64,000 nucleotides of DNA from contig CANJKZ010000264.1 in the NCBI GenBank assembly GCA_947471745.1, positions 2,014,501 to 2,078,500 of the forward strand. Direction: 5' to 3'. Origin of the DNA: Closterium sp. Naga37s-1 (lineage: Eukaryota; Streptophyta; Zygnematophyceae; Desmidiales; Closteriaceae). The translations under genes were made by a program, and so were the position numbers. The notes under the pieces were generated by a model that did no database searches, had not been told where the DNA came from, and was given only the letters and a program-made list of their open reading frames with translations. Shown here one piece after another: positions 42,839 through 61,942 of this stretch (its first letter is position 1; the number at the start of each line of letters is the position of its first letter).

Positions 42839-44923
42839 TCACGTGTGTGGCTTGGGTCGAGACCTGATGTGCGCTTCTATCACCTCCAGATTCCACAGGG
42901 ACTCTCTGTTGGGGTCTGCTGACAGATCCACCAGCTTGTGCACCTGGGGGAGAGAGGGACGAGGGGAGAGAAGGGAGGGGTGAGTGGGTCAAGTGTGAGG
43001 ATTGGGTCGTGACCTGGTCTACGCTTCGATTACCCATGGGTGCCACAGGGACTCTCTGTTGGGGTCTGCTGACAGATCCACCAGCTTGTGCACCTGCGCG
43101 CAGGGGGGGGAATGGGGGCGGGGGGGGGGGGGGGGGGCGGAAGAGGGGGTGGGGGGAAGGGGGAATGTGGTGGGCAGAAGAGAACTGGTGGGCATTGTTC
43201 CTTTGTGCACCCCTCCATCCCACGGGGCCAAGGCCTTCCGCACTTGGCAGAGAGGGGGGGCAGATGAACGTGGTGGCGCATGGTTTGGAAATGGCAGACG
43301 CGTGAAGACAAACAATCATTCGCTTGGAAGTCGGAGCAGTGCTGACAGTGCGAGCAGTGCTGACAGTGCGAGCAGTGCTGACAGTGCGAGCAGTGGTGCA
43401 GGATAAGGGGTTACACGTGCAGGGAGCAGAAGGCACACACACGCAGTGCTGCTTCATAACGGCAATGTCCGCACACGGCAGTGGGTAGATAAGGGTTCAT
43501 AGAGGGAAGTAAAGGGCAGTGGGGTCACATGAACTACACGACAGTGAACGATGGTGTGCAGTGCAGTGAATAACGGTGCGAGAAGAAAGGGCATGCAATA
43601 GGGGCACCTTGATGAATGGTGGGCTGGCAGGGCGGGTGCAGAGAGCACCTATGACTTGCACGTACGACCCTGTACATGTGTGCATACCCACACACACAGA
43701 TTCACACATGTGCACACATACCAAGGCACATACCAAGGCATGCAGACGAATGAGAGGACAGGCTGAAACAGCATGCACAAGCAGGCAATCACTTCAGCAG
43801 ATAGAAAATGGTGATGTATGCAAAACGACAAACACAGACCCACACTTGTGGCACCAATCCCTTTTACCAATCCCCTTCACCCATCCCATCCCATTCACAT
43901 ACCCCCCTTCAATCACCCATTGCAGGGTGGACAGCAGGCATGCAGGCAGCGGTGTGCGTGATGGCACCACGTGAACCATCCATGCAGGGTGCCGCATACA
44001 CTCCGCCACCCGCATGCATGCTGCTGCCCACATCATCCCGAGAATGCACCCACAAGCAATCAAACGCACCCCGCGTGGACCGATCACCTCTCACCCCCGC
44101 TTATGTCCCACCCGTTTTTGAGACGTCTCAAAAATCTACTTTCTACACATGGGTTTATCCGCTCCGAGCTCAAACGCTATTTGCTCAGAAGCTCCAGTTT
44201 CGACGATTTCTGCAGCATGAAGCAGGCTTTTTTCAAAAGGCTACGCTCCAGAGGATATTCACATCATTTCCTGCTACCTCTCTTTACGAACATTACCTTC
44301 AGTCTACGCGATGAGCTCTTACTACAAGCTCTTCAACGACAGCAGCTTCGATCTACTTCGGGACCAGACTTGAGACCTCACGGACCCTTGGTGCTTAAGA
44401 CCAACTACACTCCATTCAGTAAAGGTCTACCCCTTGGGTTCGTTTTGAGACATCTCAAAAATCTACTTTCTACACGTGGCTTCTCTATTTCTGGTTCCTG
44501 TAGATTTCTGCTAGCGTGGAAGTTACCTTCTCGCTTACGTCGAAGACTGATTCAATCGAGGCTCCAACCTGTCGCAGTTTGACATTTTCGTGCGACGAAG
44601 TGGTGTTACCACTTTTCTGACTTTTCGATCCTGGTTACCGATCACCTCTCACCCCCGCTTATGTCCCACCCGTTAGAATCACATCACGCACCGACAAGCG
44701 GAGGCGACCCCCCCTTAGCAGGAACGATCTCAACCGCCGCACTGCCGTCGTCCAGATACAACCTCCCCTCACCGCCGCACCTCCCCTCCGCAGCACGCCC
44801 TTCGGCAGCAGAACCGCCTGCCCCAGAAGACACCTCACCACCCCGGACAGCAGTGGGGGAGGCAGCATCTGCGCTTCGGAGAACGCCCTGCACCCACACT
44901 CGCTGCAACGCCATGCTGTTCAC
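42839..44923 (-). CDS. RMI2: RMI2, OB-fold subunit of the BLM/RECQ-Top3 complex
   Basis: Exons on the - strand: 44923-44692, 43669-43608, 42943-42839; phases agree (399 nt, stop TGA). The joined protein reads [19 protein letters not shown] ... [14 protein letters not shown] ... [19 protein letters not shown] ... [36 protein letters not shown], tracking plant RMI2 (QRVWLQGVLVSAD; LLDDGTCVIEL; VGMYVMVVGGY; VHKIVDLSSSPDREAMWYLE). RMI2 stabilises the dissolvasome that removes double Holliday junctions. There is a Gly/Ala-rich loop insertion (about 30 residues) before the LDDG strand. The N-terminal helix must come from an upstream exon I could not place; the first Met seen is at 44914. A Penelope-like fragment sits in the first visible intron. 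Confidence 0.82.
42988..43093 (-). repeat. Upstream copy of the RMI2 last exon
   Basis: After a CAG acceptor it codes [20 protein letters not shown] and then stops (VIEA, TAG), against [20 protein letters not shown] in the real exon 150 bp further along. The first about 50 bp are identical, so either copy could be spliced; use of this one would shorten the protein by about ten residues. Confidence 0.88.
44079..44116. repeat. 38-bp direct repeat, left copy
   Basis: Begins ACCGATCACCTCTCACCCCC and is identical to 44637-44674. Together they flank the Penelope-like fragment, as a long target-site duplication would. Confidence 0.9.
44116..44133. repeat. Palindrome TTTTGAG-ACGT-CTCAAAA
   Basis: Perfect, at the left edge of the Penelope-like fragment. 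A near-perfect second copy (centre ACAT) is at 44443-44460 inside it. Confidence 0.9.
44117..44636 (+). mobile_element. Penelope-like retroelement fragment
   Basis: 520 bp between the two 38-bp repeats, antisense to RMI2. One frame codes [40 protein letters not shown] and later [20 protein letters not shown], the pattern after the RT palm in Penelope-like elements (IRGELxRxRRxCS..., FLxRGY, PPLVAYRRPPNLRDLLVRSR). No catalytic RT motif or GIY-YIG domain is included. Sequence CTCAAAAATCTACTTTCTAC occurs twice (44127 and 44454), each time directly after a palindrome. Family call is from remembered motif order. Confidence 0.6.
44637..44674. repeat. 38-bp direct repeat, right copy
   Basis: Exact copy of 44079-44116; the sequence continues into the RMI2 donor region. 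Confidence 0.9.
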
Positions 44924-44933
44924 CTGCAGTACC

Positions 44934-45065
44934 ATGCCATGCCATGCCATGCCATGCCATGCCATGCCACGCCACGCCACGCCACGCCACGCCACGCCAC
45001 GCCACGCCACGCCACGCCACGCCACGCCACGCCACGCCATGCCACGCCATGCCATGCCATGCCAC
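44934..45065. repeat. CCATG/CCACG pentamer array
   Basis: About 25 units of CCATG then CCACG, ending with CCATG again, next to the RMI2 acceptor at 44924. It replaces a normal polypyrimidine tract on the RMI2 strand. Confidence 0.93.
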
Positions 45066-46837
45066 GCACGCACCAGAGACGCGGGCAGTGATAGGGATGC
45101 AACAAGGAGGGGTCAGGTGCTGAGCCGCATCCCCTGTAGCAGGCAGAGATGGAGAGAGCAAGGCAGTGAGCTCACACCCCCTGTAGTAATCGTTCCACCC
45201 ACTTGCGATGACGTGGCAATAATGATGAGGACATGGTGACGTGACCATGCTGACGAGAGACAGGTGAACAGAGGCCATAGTTCAGAGATGATAGAGGTGA
45301 GTGAATGCTGTGTGTTAGTATCCCGAGGCGCCTCACGTGTGGCTTTACAAACTGAAGACTTTCTCTCCCTCATCAGCTTCATCAAACCTAATCCGTCCCC
45401 CTCCCCCCCCCCCCCTCATCCTTCCCCCCGCCCTCATCCTCCAACCCATCCCCCCCTCATCCTTCCCCCCGCCCTCATCCTCCAACCCATACCCCCCTCA
45501 TCCTCCAACCCATCCCCCCCTCGTCCTTCCCCCCGCCCTCATCCTCCCCCCAATCTCCCCCTCATCCTTCCCCCGTGCCCCTAATGCCGCACCTCCAACA
45601 GCGGTTGACCGTTCGCTCGCCGGATAATCCGGTATGCGCTGACGTCAGCGAGGAGCAGCTTACGAGCGGGCAGCGAATAGTCCATCGCTACCGGCGCGGC
45701 TAGTGACGATTCAGCGGAGCGAGAGGAGGGAAGGCGTGGAATGAGGAGAGTAAAAGCTGGATAACGAGATTAGGAGGGAGCTGTGGAGAACGCGACGGTC
45801 ATCGTATTAGTGGTCGTGGCGGTTGCATCGTTCAGACTCGAAGGGAGCAAGAAGAGCATAACGCGTCGGGCGAGGAGTGCTGCATCAACGGCTCATGTCC
45901 AGTTCGAATACAGATGGGCGCTGCGGCATGTGATCACAATACACTTGACGATCTTTCGTTTTGAAGAAATCACTAAGCGGACGATCGGAATGAGCCGCGG
46001 CCGGTTTTCAACTGCGAATTGGTTGAGACCCTTACGAACACGCGACACCCCTCCGCTCTGTGTGATAGTGAGTTGGCCATGGGAGGCGACTTCCTCCTGA
46101 GTATTTCCTTTGCACCTGATGGACCAGTTTAATCACATTCATTTTTTTCACGTTATTGAGCTGCGCACGTCTTGGAACAAGGTGTGCTCAAGCATGCGCT
46201 TCTGGGTGGGACACACGGCACACTTGCTGCCACGTCAACTGCCCAATGCCCAGCTGCAGCCTGTCCATTCGCCGAAACTGACTTTCGCGTGATTCGGCCT
46301 CGTCAGCTTCTGTGGCATCCACGCTATCCACTCTGGAAATCAAATTGGCTGTTTCGTACACTTCCAATCAGATGAACCGAGGAGCCGGACCGCATTCACT
46401 TCGCCCAATCGCTTGCTTTGGCTGACACGGTTCATGGGATTGCCTTGCCTCCTACTTGGGTACGAACTTGTCTGACAAAGATAGCGCTCGATACCGTATT
46501 GTATTGTGCCAATTGCGTATGCCACCGTATTGTAATCCCTCCTTTACTCCCATTGCACCCTCCCACCCAACCTCGCCTTGAGGAGCGAGGTCAGTACAAT
46601 TTGAAGGCACAACTCTACCGCAGTTCACACATTTCCTTCCAGTGCAAGCGAAAGCTTCCTGCTTGTGGTGGTATCTGCCGCGACTGGACATTCGGCAGCG
46701 CTCCTGCCGCTTGTTGCGCGAATTCGGCGTTGATAGAAAGCTCGCTACCCTGTCCGTTAAAGCGCTCAACTTGATTCACATCAAATACCCGGAAGGACAC
46801 TCAAATCAGTTCACGACGGATACTATTGATTGCGAAT
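45066..46837. other. Region between RMI2 and AGT2, likely divergent promoters
   Basis: Probably contains the missing RMI2 first exon and both promoters. 45390-45590 is a C-rich imperfect repeat (CCCATCCCCCCCTCATCCTT). 45600-46830 is of balanced composition without a frame I can assign. Confidence 0.45.
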
Positions 46838-54651
<7,814 letters not shown>

Positions 54652-55509
54652 AGTGGTGCTGTTTTCCCCAGCTTGCAGATGCCACTTGCTCGCTCATTCT
54701 TCCATCGGGTTTGTTCTTTCTTTACTCATTGGGATACAGCACCTTTGGTGCATAGATGTGTACATTCACTGTACAAAATGTTACGCAATATTACCATAAT
54801 CAACCAAACAGGCGCCACTAGAGGCTCATACACACGAGTCTCCGAAGTAGGTACTGTCGAAATATATATGTATATGGGCAAACACTGAAGTGGTAGGTGA
54901 ATCATCCTCGGACATCTTGTAAAACAGAACGTGACCAGCACATTAGGTCGCTGACCAATTTTCCATCAATTGTGGGTGCGAGAAGTAAGGACGTGTTGCA
55001 ATTTGCGGTGCACTGCATCAGCTTGGCTCGGGGCACGGGTTTAGGAAGGCTCCAGGATAGCAAGAGGCCCTGTTTTTTTTACAAAAAATGCGCGAAAACA
55101 TTCAATGTCCAAATACAACCTTAGCAAATAACTCGTTGAATCACTATCCCGAAACATTTCTTTTCCGAATCAGTGCCCTTCTTTGGCCTCTCGCCTACCT
55201 GGAGCATTCCAAACGTCCCGAGCCGATGCAGTGAACCGGCAATGGCAACACGTCCTAAAAGTGCTGAGGGTCTCTCAATACGGAACTCCGGTTAGATATA
55301 CGGTACAAGTGACGGCTCGTTTCCGTCCTGACCCCTCCCAACCCAACCCAACCGAGGCAGACCGGGCCCGGGTACGAGTCGAGTCAACACGACCTTGGTT
55401 CAGGACCTTCATGGAAGCCGTCTTGACCCGGGATTATAGGGGCCCTGTTCGACAGGTGCATCAAGCACAAGCAGAAGCTTCCGAGATAAGCATTTGATCG
55501 GCTATCAAG
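54652..55509. other. AGT2 3' flank, no assigned gene
   Basis: Mixed composition. A 105-codon open frame at 55183-55497 matches nothing I recognise. A CCCGGGATTATAGGGGCCCT stretch near 55429 may be part of an old element end. Confidence 0.5.
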
Positions 55510-55667
55510 TGTTAGAATCTAGCCTAGTCTAGGTCACTACAGTAGAGAGAAGTGATGTCGATTAGGTAAGGAGGGGGGGTACAAGAGTGTCGACGAAATC
55601 TAGTTGTACCCTCTAGAGATAACCCCTACACAACCTAGAAATATCTAAACATATAAATGTTTTGACA
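55510..55667 (-). repeat. Copia-5 LTR, left (3' LTR of the element)
   Basis: 158 bp, TGTTAGAATCTAGCCTAG to AAATGTTTTGACA. An unusually short LTR for copia. Confidence 0.93.
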
Positions 55668-55912
55668 CACCCCCATAGGTGAAGGAGGGGATAGCCAAAC
55701 CGAACAGTGGTCACAAGACCAGTCAAGCAAGAGAACAAGCAAGGCAAAGCCAAGGGTGGATCTCAAGGACACCACACAATCTGAGTACAAGCAAGCGGCC
55801 ACAAGGCCAGCTCACGTGCAGAGTTATAATAGCAAGGCAGTACACTGATCACAACCTAGCAAGAGAAAACAAACAGGTATAAAGATATACATCAGTGTAT
55901 AACAAGTGCAAG

Positions 55913-58039
55913 TTAAGCAACCAGCAGGTGAGGTAGAGTGGGCACAAGCCCAAGAGCAGTGCAGAAACGCTGATGATCACCAGACCCAAGGGCCTTGGTG
56001 AACACATCAGCAGTGTTGCCCCAAAAGGCCACGTAAGCGAGGTGCAGCTGGCCACGCTGCTGCAGCTCCCGAGCAAGAAAGTAACGAAGAGCAATGTGCT
56101 TCGTTCTGTGCTCCAGTCTTTGCTCGCGACACAAGGCAAGCATTGTCTTGTTGTTGGCATACAGAACTGGAGGAGAACGAGGCTGCTCCCCCAAGTCGGT
56201 CAGCAGGTAGGTCAGCCAGCGTAGCTCCTGTGCAGCCATGGCCCCAGCGTAGATCTCGGCCTCACAGCTGGAACCAAGCATAGAAGAAGAACGAGTGGAC
56301 CTCCACAAGACAGAACCAGAGCCAAGACTGAAGGTGTAACCCTGGGACGAACGCTGTGTCGCCTTGTCGTCGGCCTAAGAAGCGTCGGAGTGTCCTGTGA
56401 GTACCACTGAACCCCGTCCTCCAAGCACGAGCCCCATGCCCGATGTACTGCACAAGTAACGCAGTACCCTCTTCGCAGCATCCCATTGCACCTTTCGGTG
56501 TCTACCGGGAGCCACGTAGCGAGCCAGGAGGCTGAGAGGGTACTTGAGGTCAGTGCACGTCATCATGTACATGAGGCAACCCAGAAGCTCTGGGTACGGA
56601 CCACTCAGCTCTGCGATCTCGTCCGAAGGTGGAGCTGAGAGCGAGTGGCCGGTAGACAGAGGAGTGGGATGTGGCGAGGAGAACTGGAAGCCAAAGCGCT
56701 GAAGGACCTGGTGCACCATGTGTGACTGAGTTAGGGTGATGGTGCGCCGTGCTCTGTCTCGGGTGATCTGCAAGCCAAGATAGCTCCGCAGCTCACCCAG
56801 GTCAGTGCAGGTGTGTCTCTCCTGCAGCTCTGCCTTCACTAGGGCCAGCGCCTCCCTGTCAGGAGTAGCAAAAACCAAGTCGTCGACATACACGAGAACG
56901 TAGAACGGCGGCAGGGTAGTATCGGTGCGCGGAAACAGCGACGGGTCAGCAGTCGAAGGAGCAAACCCAAGAGCCGCAAGTTTCATCCTCAGTGTGTCGT
57001 GCCACTCGCGAGGTGCCTGACGGAGGCCGTACACTGGTTGCCGTAGGCTCTACTGGGTACCCGTAGGAAACGACCCAGTGAAGCCAGGTGGACGGCGCAA
57101 CCAGATGGCCTTGTGAAGGTTGCCTTGCAAGAAAGCTGTGGAGAAGTCGAGGGAGTGCAGCTCGTAGTCACGCTGAGCTGCAACGTATAGCAACACCCGA
57201 AGAGTGGTCATCTTCGAGGTGGGGGAGAAGGTCTGAAAGAAGTCGACCCCCACACACTGACTGAAGCCTCGGGCAACGTAACGTGCCTTGAAGGCAGGCG
57301 GAGAACCCGGCGGCCGCTTCACCCTGAAAATCCACATGCCACTGACGATGTTCGCCCCAGGTGGGGGAACCTCGTTGACGTAGGTGCCTGTGGACTTCCA
57401 GGAAGCCATCTCTGTGTCCATGGCTGTTTGCCACTGAGAGGAGTATACACCCGAGATCGCCTCTCTGTAGGAGCGCGGGATAGGGATGTCAAGTGCATCC
57501 GGGTCTCCCTCAAGGGCAAGTAGCATGGTTGAGAGATGAGGTGAAGCGACTGCAAGACAATCCAGCTCCTCGTGACTGTCCTCAAGAACATCACAGCCAA
57601 GGGCAACCTCACCCCCGACGGACGGAGGACAGGCAGGGTTAGGGTCAGAAACAAGACTCGCAAGGTAGTCTAGGCGGTGCGCAGCAGCAAAGTCAACTAG
57701 CTCAGTGACTAATGCAGACGCTGCAGGAGACGAGAATGTAGGGTCCGTCACAACTATAGCAAGCAAGCGAGTGACAGTCGGACTGGAAGCACGAGCAAGG
57801 TCAGATGGAGGTTCAGCAACATCAGGAAGAGAAGACGCAAGAGGTGACGGCAGGACAACACGCTGTGGAACAGAGGAAGGACGGAGTGTCATATCGTGAG
57901 TGCCTAGGACAGCCGGAGCACAAGGACGACGCACACGACGAACACGAGTAGGAACGGAAGCCCTAGTCTCAGGCTCTCGACACTCAGGAGTGGAAGCACG
58001 AGTCTCAGGCTCTCGACGCTCAGTCAGGGACTCTGTCAC
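55913..58039 (-). pseudogene. Copia-5 reverse transcriptase and RNase H
   Basis: MDTEMASWKSTGTYVNEVPP, IVSGMWIFRVKRPPGSPPAF, VARGFSQCVGVDFFQTFSPT, HSLDFSTAFLQGNLHKAIWL, one stop near 57053, VYGLRQAPREWHDTLRM, VYVDDLVFATPDREALALVK, TQSHMVHQVLQRFGFQFSSP, GHSDAS then a stop near 56376, RNase H SSCEAEIYAGAMAAQELRWL, ALRYFLARELQQRGQLHLAY, NTADVFTKALGSGDHQRF. Catalytic residues are intact. Confidence 0.9.
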
Positions 58040-58156
58040 AGCAGTGTAAGGGGAAGGAGCAGGCAGTGGGGAGTGAGGCAGTAGCTGTGGGAACAGTAAC
58101 AGAGGAGTAGTACCAGCGACTGGGAGCTCAGTAGGAGCTGGCGGAAGACCGAGAAG

Positions 58157-58730
58157 GTGGCGAAGCGCACCAGCAGGTCCAGCACCTCCAGCACCAGCAG
58201 CACCTCCAGCACTAGCAGCTCTAGCACCTCCAGCAGTGGTAGCTCCAGCACCTCCAGCACGAGCAGCACCTCTAGCACTAGCAGGTCCAGCACCTCCAGC
58301 ACCTCCAGCAGTGGTAGCTCTAGCACCTCTAGCACCAGCAGCACCTCCAGCACTAGCAGCTCCAGCACCTCCAGCACCTCCAGCAGTGGCAGCTCCAGCA
58401 CCTCCAGAACCAGCAGCACCTCCAGCACTAGCAGCTCCAGTACCTCAAGCACCAGCAGCACCTCCAGCACCTCCTGCACCAGCCGCACCTCCAGTACTAG
58501 CAGCTCCAGCACCTCCAGCACTAGCGGCTCCAGCACCTCCAGCACCTCCAGTACCAGCAGGACGAGCAGCTCCAGCACCTCTAGTTCCAGCAGCACCTCC
58601 AGCAGCACCTCCAGCAGCAGCAGCACCTCCAGCACTAGCAGCTCCAGTACCTCTAGCAGTCCCTCCAGCAGTACCTCCAGGACTAGCAGCTCCAGCACCA
58701 GCAGGACCGTACCCTCCACCACCAGGACTG
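58157..58730 (-). repeat. Gly/Ala-rich tandem linker in Copia-5 pol
   Basis: CCAGCACCTCCAGCACTAGC-type repeats on the + strand, GAGGAGAAS-like on the - strand. It sits between integrase and RT as in Copia-3 and Copia-4. Confidence 0.9.
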
Positions 58731-58759
58731 CCTCGCCGAATGATCCACACACGAATTGC

Positions 58760-60719
58760 CTACAGCGAGAGCGTCTCAAGTAGGTCAGGCTGCGGTGGCT
58801 GTCCAGCTCCAGGACCTCCAGCAGGGTCACCCACAGCTCCACCGCCACTAGGACTCTCAGCACCTCCAGAGTCAGCACCCCCAGTCGCAGCACCCCCAGT
58901 CGCAGCACCCCCAGAACCAGCACCCCCAGTCGCAGCACCCCCAGTCGCAGCACACCCAGAACCCTCACCCTCTGTCTTAGCACCCCCAGGCGCAGCACCC
59001 CCAGAACCAGCACCCCCAGTCGCCCTTGCTGCGAGTCCTAGCAAGGGGGACCGGGTGGGACACGTGTGGGTGTAGCCTGTAGAAACAGACAGACTCGTCA
59101 AAGGTGACGTCCTGGGAGGAGAAGACTCGACGCGTGCGAGGGTAGTAAAACTGCCACGGCGGGACGTCGGTGGGGAAGCCAAGGAAGACGCAGCGGAGAG
59201 TGCGAGAAGAGAGCTTGCTCGCTTTGGCATCGCGAACAAGGGAGAACACGCCCCAGACCAGAAACACTGACGCATCGCCAACCTTCCCCGTCCACCGGAG
59301 TGTGGGCGAGGTCTCTGGCTCAGAGACACGGGGTCAGAGATTGAGCTGATGCGCAGCGTATCGGACCGCAAACGGCCACAGAAAATGGGGAGCAGCCGCA
59401 TGGATCATGGAGGTACGAGCAACCTCCATGATCAAGCCAATGCGACGCTCAGCAATCCCATTCTGCTAAGGAGAGGCCGGAAGCATGAACCTCAGGCGGA
59501 TGCCCTCGTCTCGACTGAACTCCTCAAGGAGGCCGGAAGAGAACTCACTGCCCCTGTCAGAGTGCAGACGCAAGACTGGCAAGTCCCGACGAAACCGCTC
59601 GCGCAGCTGGCGACGAGCACCACGGATCCAGGGGATCAAAACACTGCTGACGTCTGCCTTGCGCCGCAAGGGGAAGACAGTGGTGTAGCGTGTGTAGTCG
59701 TCAACAACCAGCAGGAAGTAGCGCTCCTGGTCTGTTCCACCGACGGGGGCCGGGCCCCACACGTCCATGTGGAGAGTCTGCAGAGGAGCAATGGTCGGAG
59801 GAAACTCGGAGGAGTGAGGAGCGGCGCGCTGCCGCCCCTCGATGCAGGAAAGGCACGGCGGTGCAGGCGAGCGCGGGAGGGAGAGCAAGGACCTGGGAAG
59901 CCCAGAGACAAGGAGACGGGAGTGCATGCTGCGGAGACACGGCAGCGAGGGGTGACCGAGGCGGTGGGGCTAGAGGAGAGTCTGGTGAGAGAGTACCCGA
60001 CACGAGCAAGACACTGCAAGCTGACCAGACGCAGACACCCGACTCAACGCAGCCACCTGACCTGACTCAGCCACCTGTGTAGATGCAGTGGTCAATGTGT
60101 ACAGACTAGACCCAGGCCGTCTAGTGAATGTAGCAAGGTGATGGCCAGTCATGGAGCACGTACAAATCGGCACACGCTCCCCTCCAGGAGTAAAGGTATC
60201 AACCCAGACATCCTGAAGAGCGGCGTTGCTCACCAAGTTCGTCGAGAACGAGGGGAGGTGGAGACTTGACAGAGAACCGGAGGGGACTGCTGGACACGGG
60301 AGGACAGGTGAGGCTCGTGCAACTACTGGACCCCCAGAGGGGTCAGCCAGTGAGACTGGGACAGGTGCTGCAAGTGGTGTGAGTGTGGTGCAGTCACGAA
60401 AGAAGCAACGAGACACGCCTGAGTCAAGTGTGAAAGTGTGCAAGGCCTCAGCGGAGGCAGCAGACTCACTAGCACATGTGAGAGCAGACGCACTAGCACC
60501 TAGAGCTACAGCAAACCCACTAGCACCAAGAGCGGTAGCAACGACACGAGCATCACCAGGGACACACGAGTAACACGCATCCTCATCACTAAGCTCAATC
60601 GCATACATAGCATAGATGGCAGGATTGATCTTTACAAAGTCAAGAGCATAAACATCTACTCCCATCCCCTGCAGTTTCAGCCAGTTGGGGGGTGGCAGCT
60701 CATCCCCGTACTCATCCAC
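58760..60719 (-). pseudogene. Copia-5 protease and integrase
   Basis: GMGVDVYALDFVKINPAIYA, protease TLDSGVSRCFFRDCTTLTPL, pre-integrase region with SCRVLSHQTLL followed by a stop near 59970, integrase LLVVDDYTRYTTVFPLRRK, LRLHSDRGSEF, ASP then a stop near 59466 before QNGIAERRIGLIMEVART, CVFLGFPTDVPPWQFYYP. Tandem A-TGGAATGGA repeats (58860-58980) precede the Gly linker. Confidence 0.88.
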
Positions 60720-60784
60720 CCAGGCATCCGCAAGACGGCCGAAGCAGCGATACTCAGTGTGCGGCTTCCTGCAGGTCTGACCCT

Positions 60785-61942
60785 TCAGCTTCCCTGTGCG
60801 CCTGACGTACGGGCAGCGACCAGAGCCCCCAGAGGAACCACACTGGATAACCCACTCACGAAGCTACTGAGGTGTGGGGTTGTCCGGGAGGCGTGGCAGC
60901 TGCTGTCCACTCCCAAAGCTTCCACACCACGTGCGGAAACGCCACGGCCTCCACCCTTGCCAGCTCCACCCCGACCTCCTCCACCGCCCCCATTGCCTCC
61001 ACCACCCCAGCCGCCTCCACCACCCCCGCCGCCTCCACCACCCCGTCCGTCTCCACTGCCTCCATCCCCAAAGCCACCACCACCGCCTCCACCCCCGCCA
61101 TCACCACCGCCTCCACCCCCGCCACCACCACCCCCGCCACCTCCACCGCTGGTGCCGCCCCCACCACCCTTGCCCCCTTTTCCCTTGCTGTTGTTGCGCT
61201 TCCCACTAGGAGCAGGCGCAGCGCCAACGAGGTCGATAGCAGCAGCAGTAGCAACTGAGGGGAGGAGAGGGGAGGGTGCACACTCTTCAAAGAAGGGGGA
61301 GCGGGTAGTGCCGTGGGAGGCAGCGACAGCGAGAGTGCTCTTCTCAGCCTCGAGAAGAGACTTCTCGAGCGAGTCAAGCATGAGCTCAGTGGGGTCAATG
61401 GCTAGGAATTGGTCCCTGACAGTGCGAAGGGAGTCAGGGAGATGGGTGACGAGGAAGTACGGTGTGATATACAGCAGGGGGGGGTTCGTAGCGAGAAAGG
61501 TTGGTTTGAGAGCGGCGCGGTAGCGAGCCTCACTAGAGCGGAGGTGGATAAAGAGGTCAGAGACAGTGTGGAAATCGGCTAGCTCGGGATGCAGGTACGG
61601 CAGCATGAGACGGCATAGGGCAGCAGTAGTTGGGGAAGAGTAGCGAGCGACTACAGCGTCATAGAGGGCCTTTGTTGTTTTATGCTGGCTAAAATGCGCT
61701 CGTTCAGCGATAGGAAGGTGGTTGCGGACAGCAAGGCGGGTAGTAGCGTCATGAATGAGCCACTTCGAATGATCTGCTGTCTCTGTGTCAGGTGGGGCTG
61801 GGAGGGATCCGTTGGTATGTGCGATCAGTGGAATGCCATCCCTAGCCTCGCTCTGCAGGAACAACTGGAGGTCATCGAGCCAAATGTCAAAGGTAATCGC
61901 GCGACCCTCAGCGTCGAAACTAAGAACTGAGACTGTAGCCAT
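60785..61942 (-). CDS. Copia-5 Gag
   Basis: Probable ATG at 61942 (MATVSVLSFDAEGRAITFDI, WLDDLQLFLQSEARDGIPLI). A Gag helical domain follows (LIHDATTRLAVRNHLPIAER, ALYDAVVARYSSPTTAALCR, LMLPYLHPELADFHTVSDLF, SDLFIHLRSSEARYRAALKP), then a K/G-rich and poly-Gly segment (60960-61190) and a C/H cluster (RTGKLKGQTCRKPHTEYRC). The open frame is intact to 60785. It would form the virus-like particle that packages the element RNA. Confidence 0.85.
   Translation of the reverse strand: MATVSVLSFDAEGRAITFDIWLDDLQLFLQSEARDGIPLIAHTNGSLPAPPDTETADHSKWLIHDATTRLAVRNHLPIAERAHFSQHKTTKALYDAVVARYSSPTTAALCRLMLPYLHPELADFHTVSDLFIHLRSSEARYRAALKPTFLATNPPLLYITPYFLVTHLPDSLRTVRDQFLAIDPTELMLDSLEKSLLEAEKSTLAVAASHGTTRSPFFEECAPSPLLPSVATAAAIDLVGAAPAPSGKRNNSKGKGGKGGGGGTSGGGGGGGGGGGGGGGDGGGGGGGGGFGDGGSGDGRGGGGGGGGGGGWGGGGNGGGGGGRGGAGKGGGRGVSARGVEALGVDSSCHASRTTPHLSSFVSGLSSVVPLGALVAARTSGAQGS

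Noticed and set aside
45783..46100. Open frame upstream of AGT2
   Set aside because: No ATG at its start and no family resemblance; more likely part of the divergent promoter region.
46340..46837. tRNA or small RNA gene upstream of AGT2
   Set aside because: I looked for A/B boxes and cloverleaf pairing by eye here and in other gaps and found none that hold up.
55183..55497. 105-codon open frame left of Copia-5
   Set aside because: No recognisable motif, no splice-site support and no similarity to anything I know; kept only as a note in the flank.
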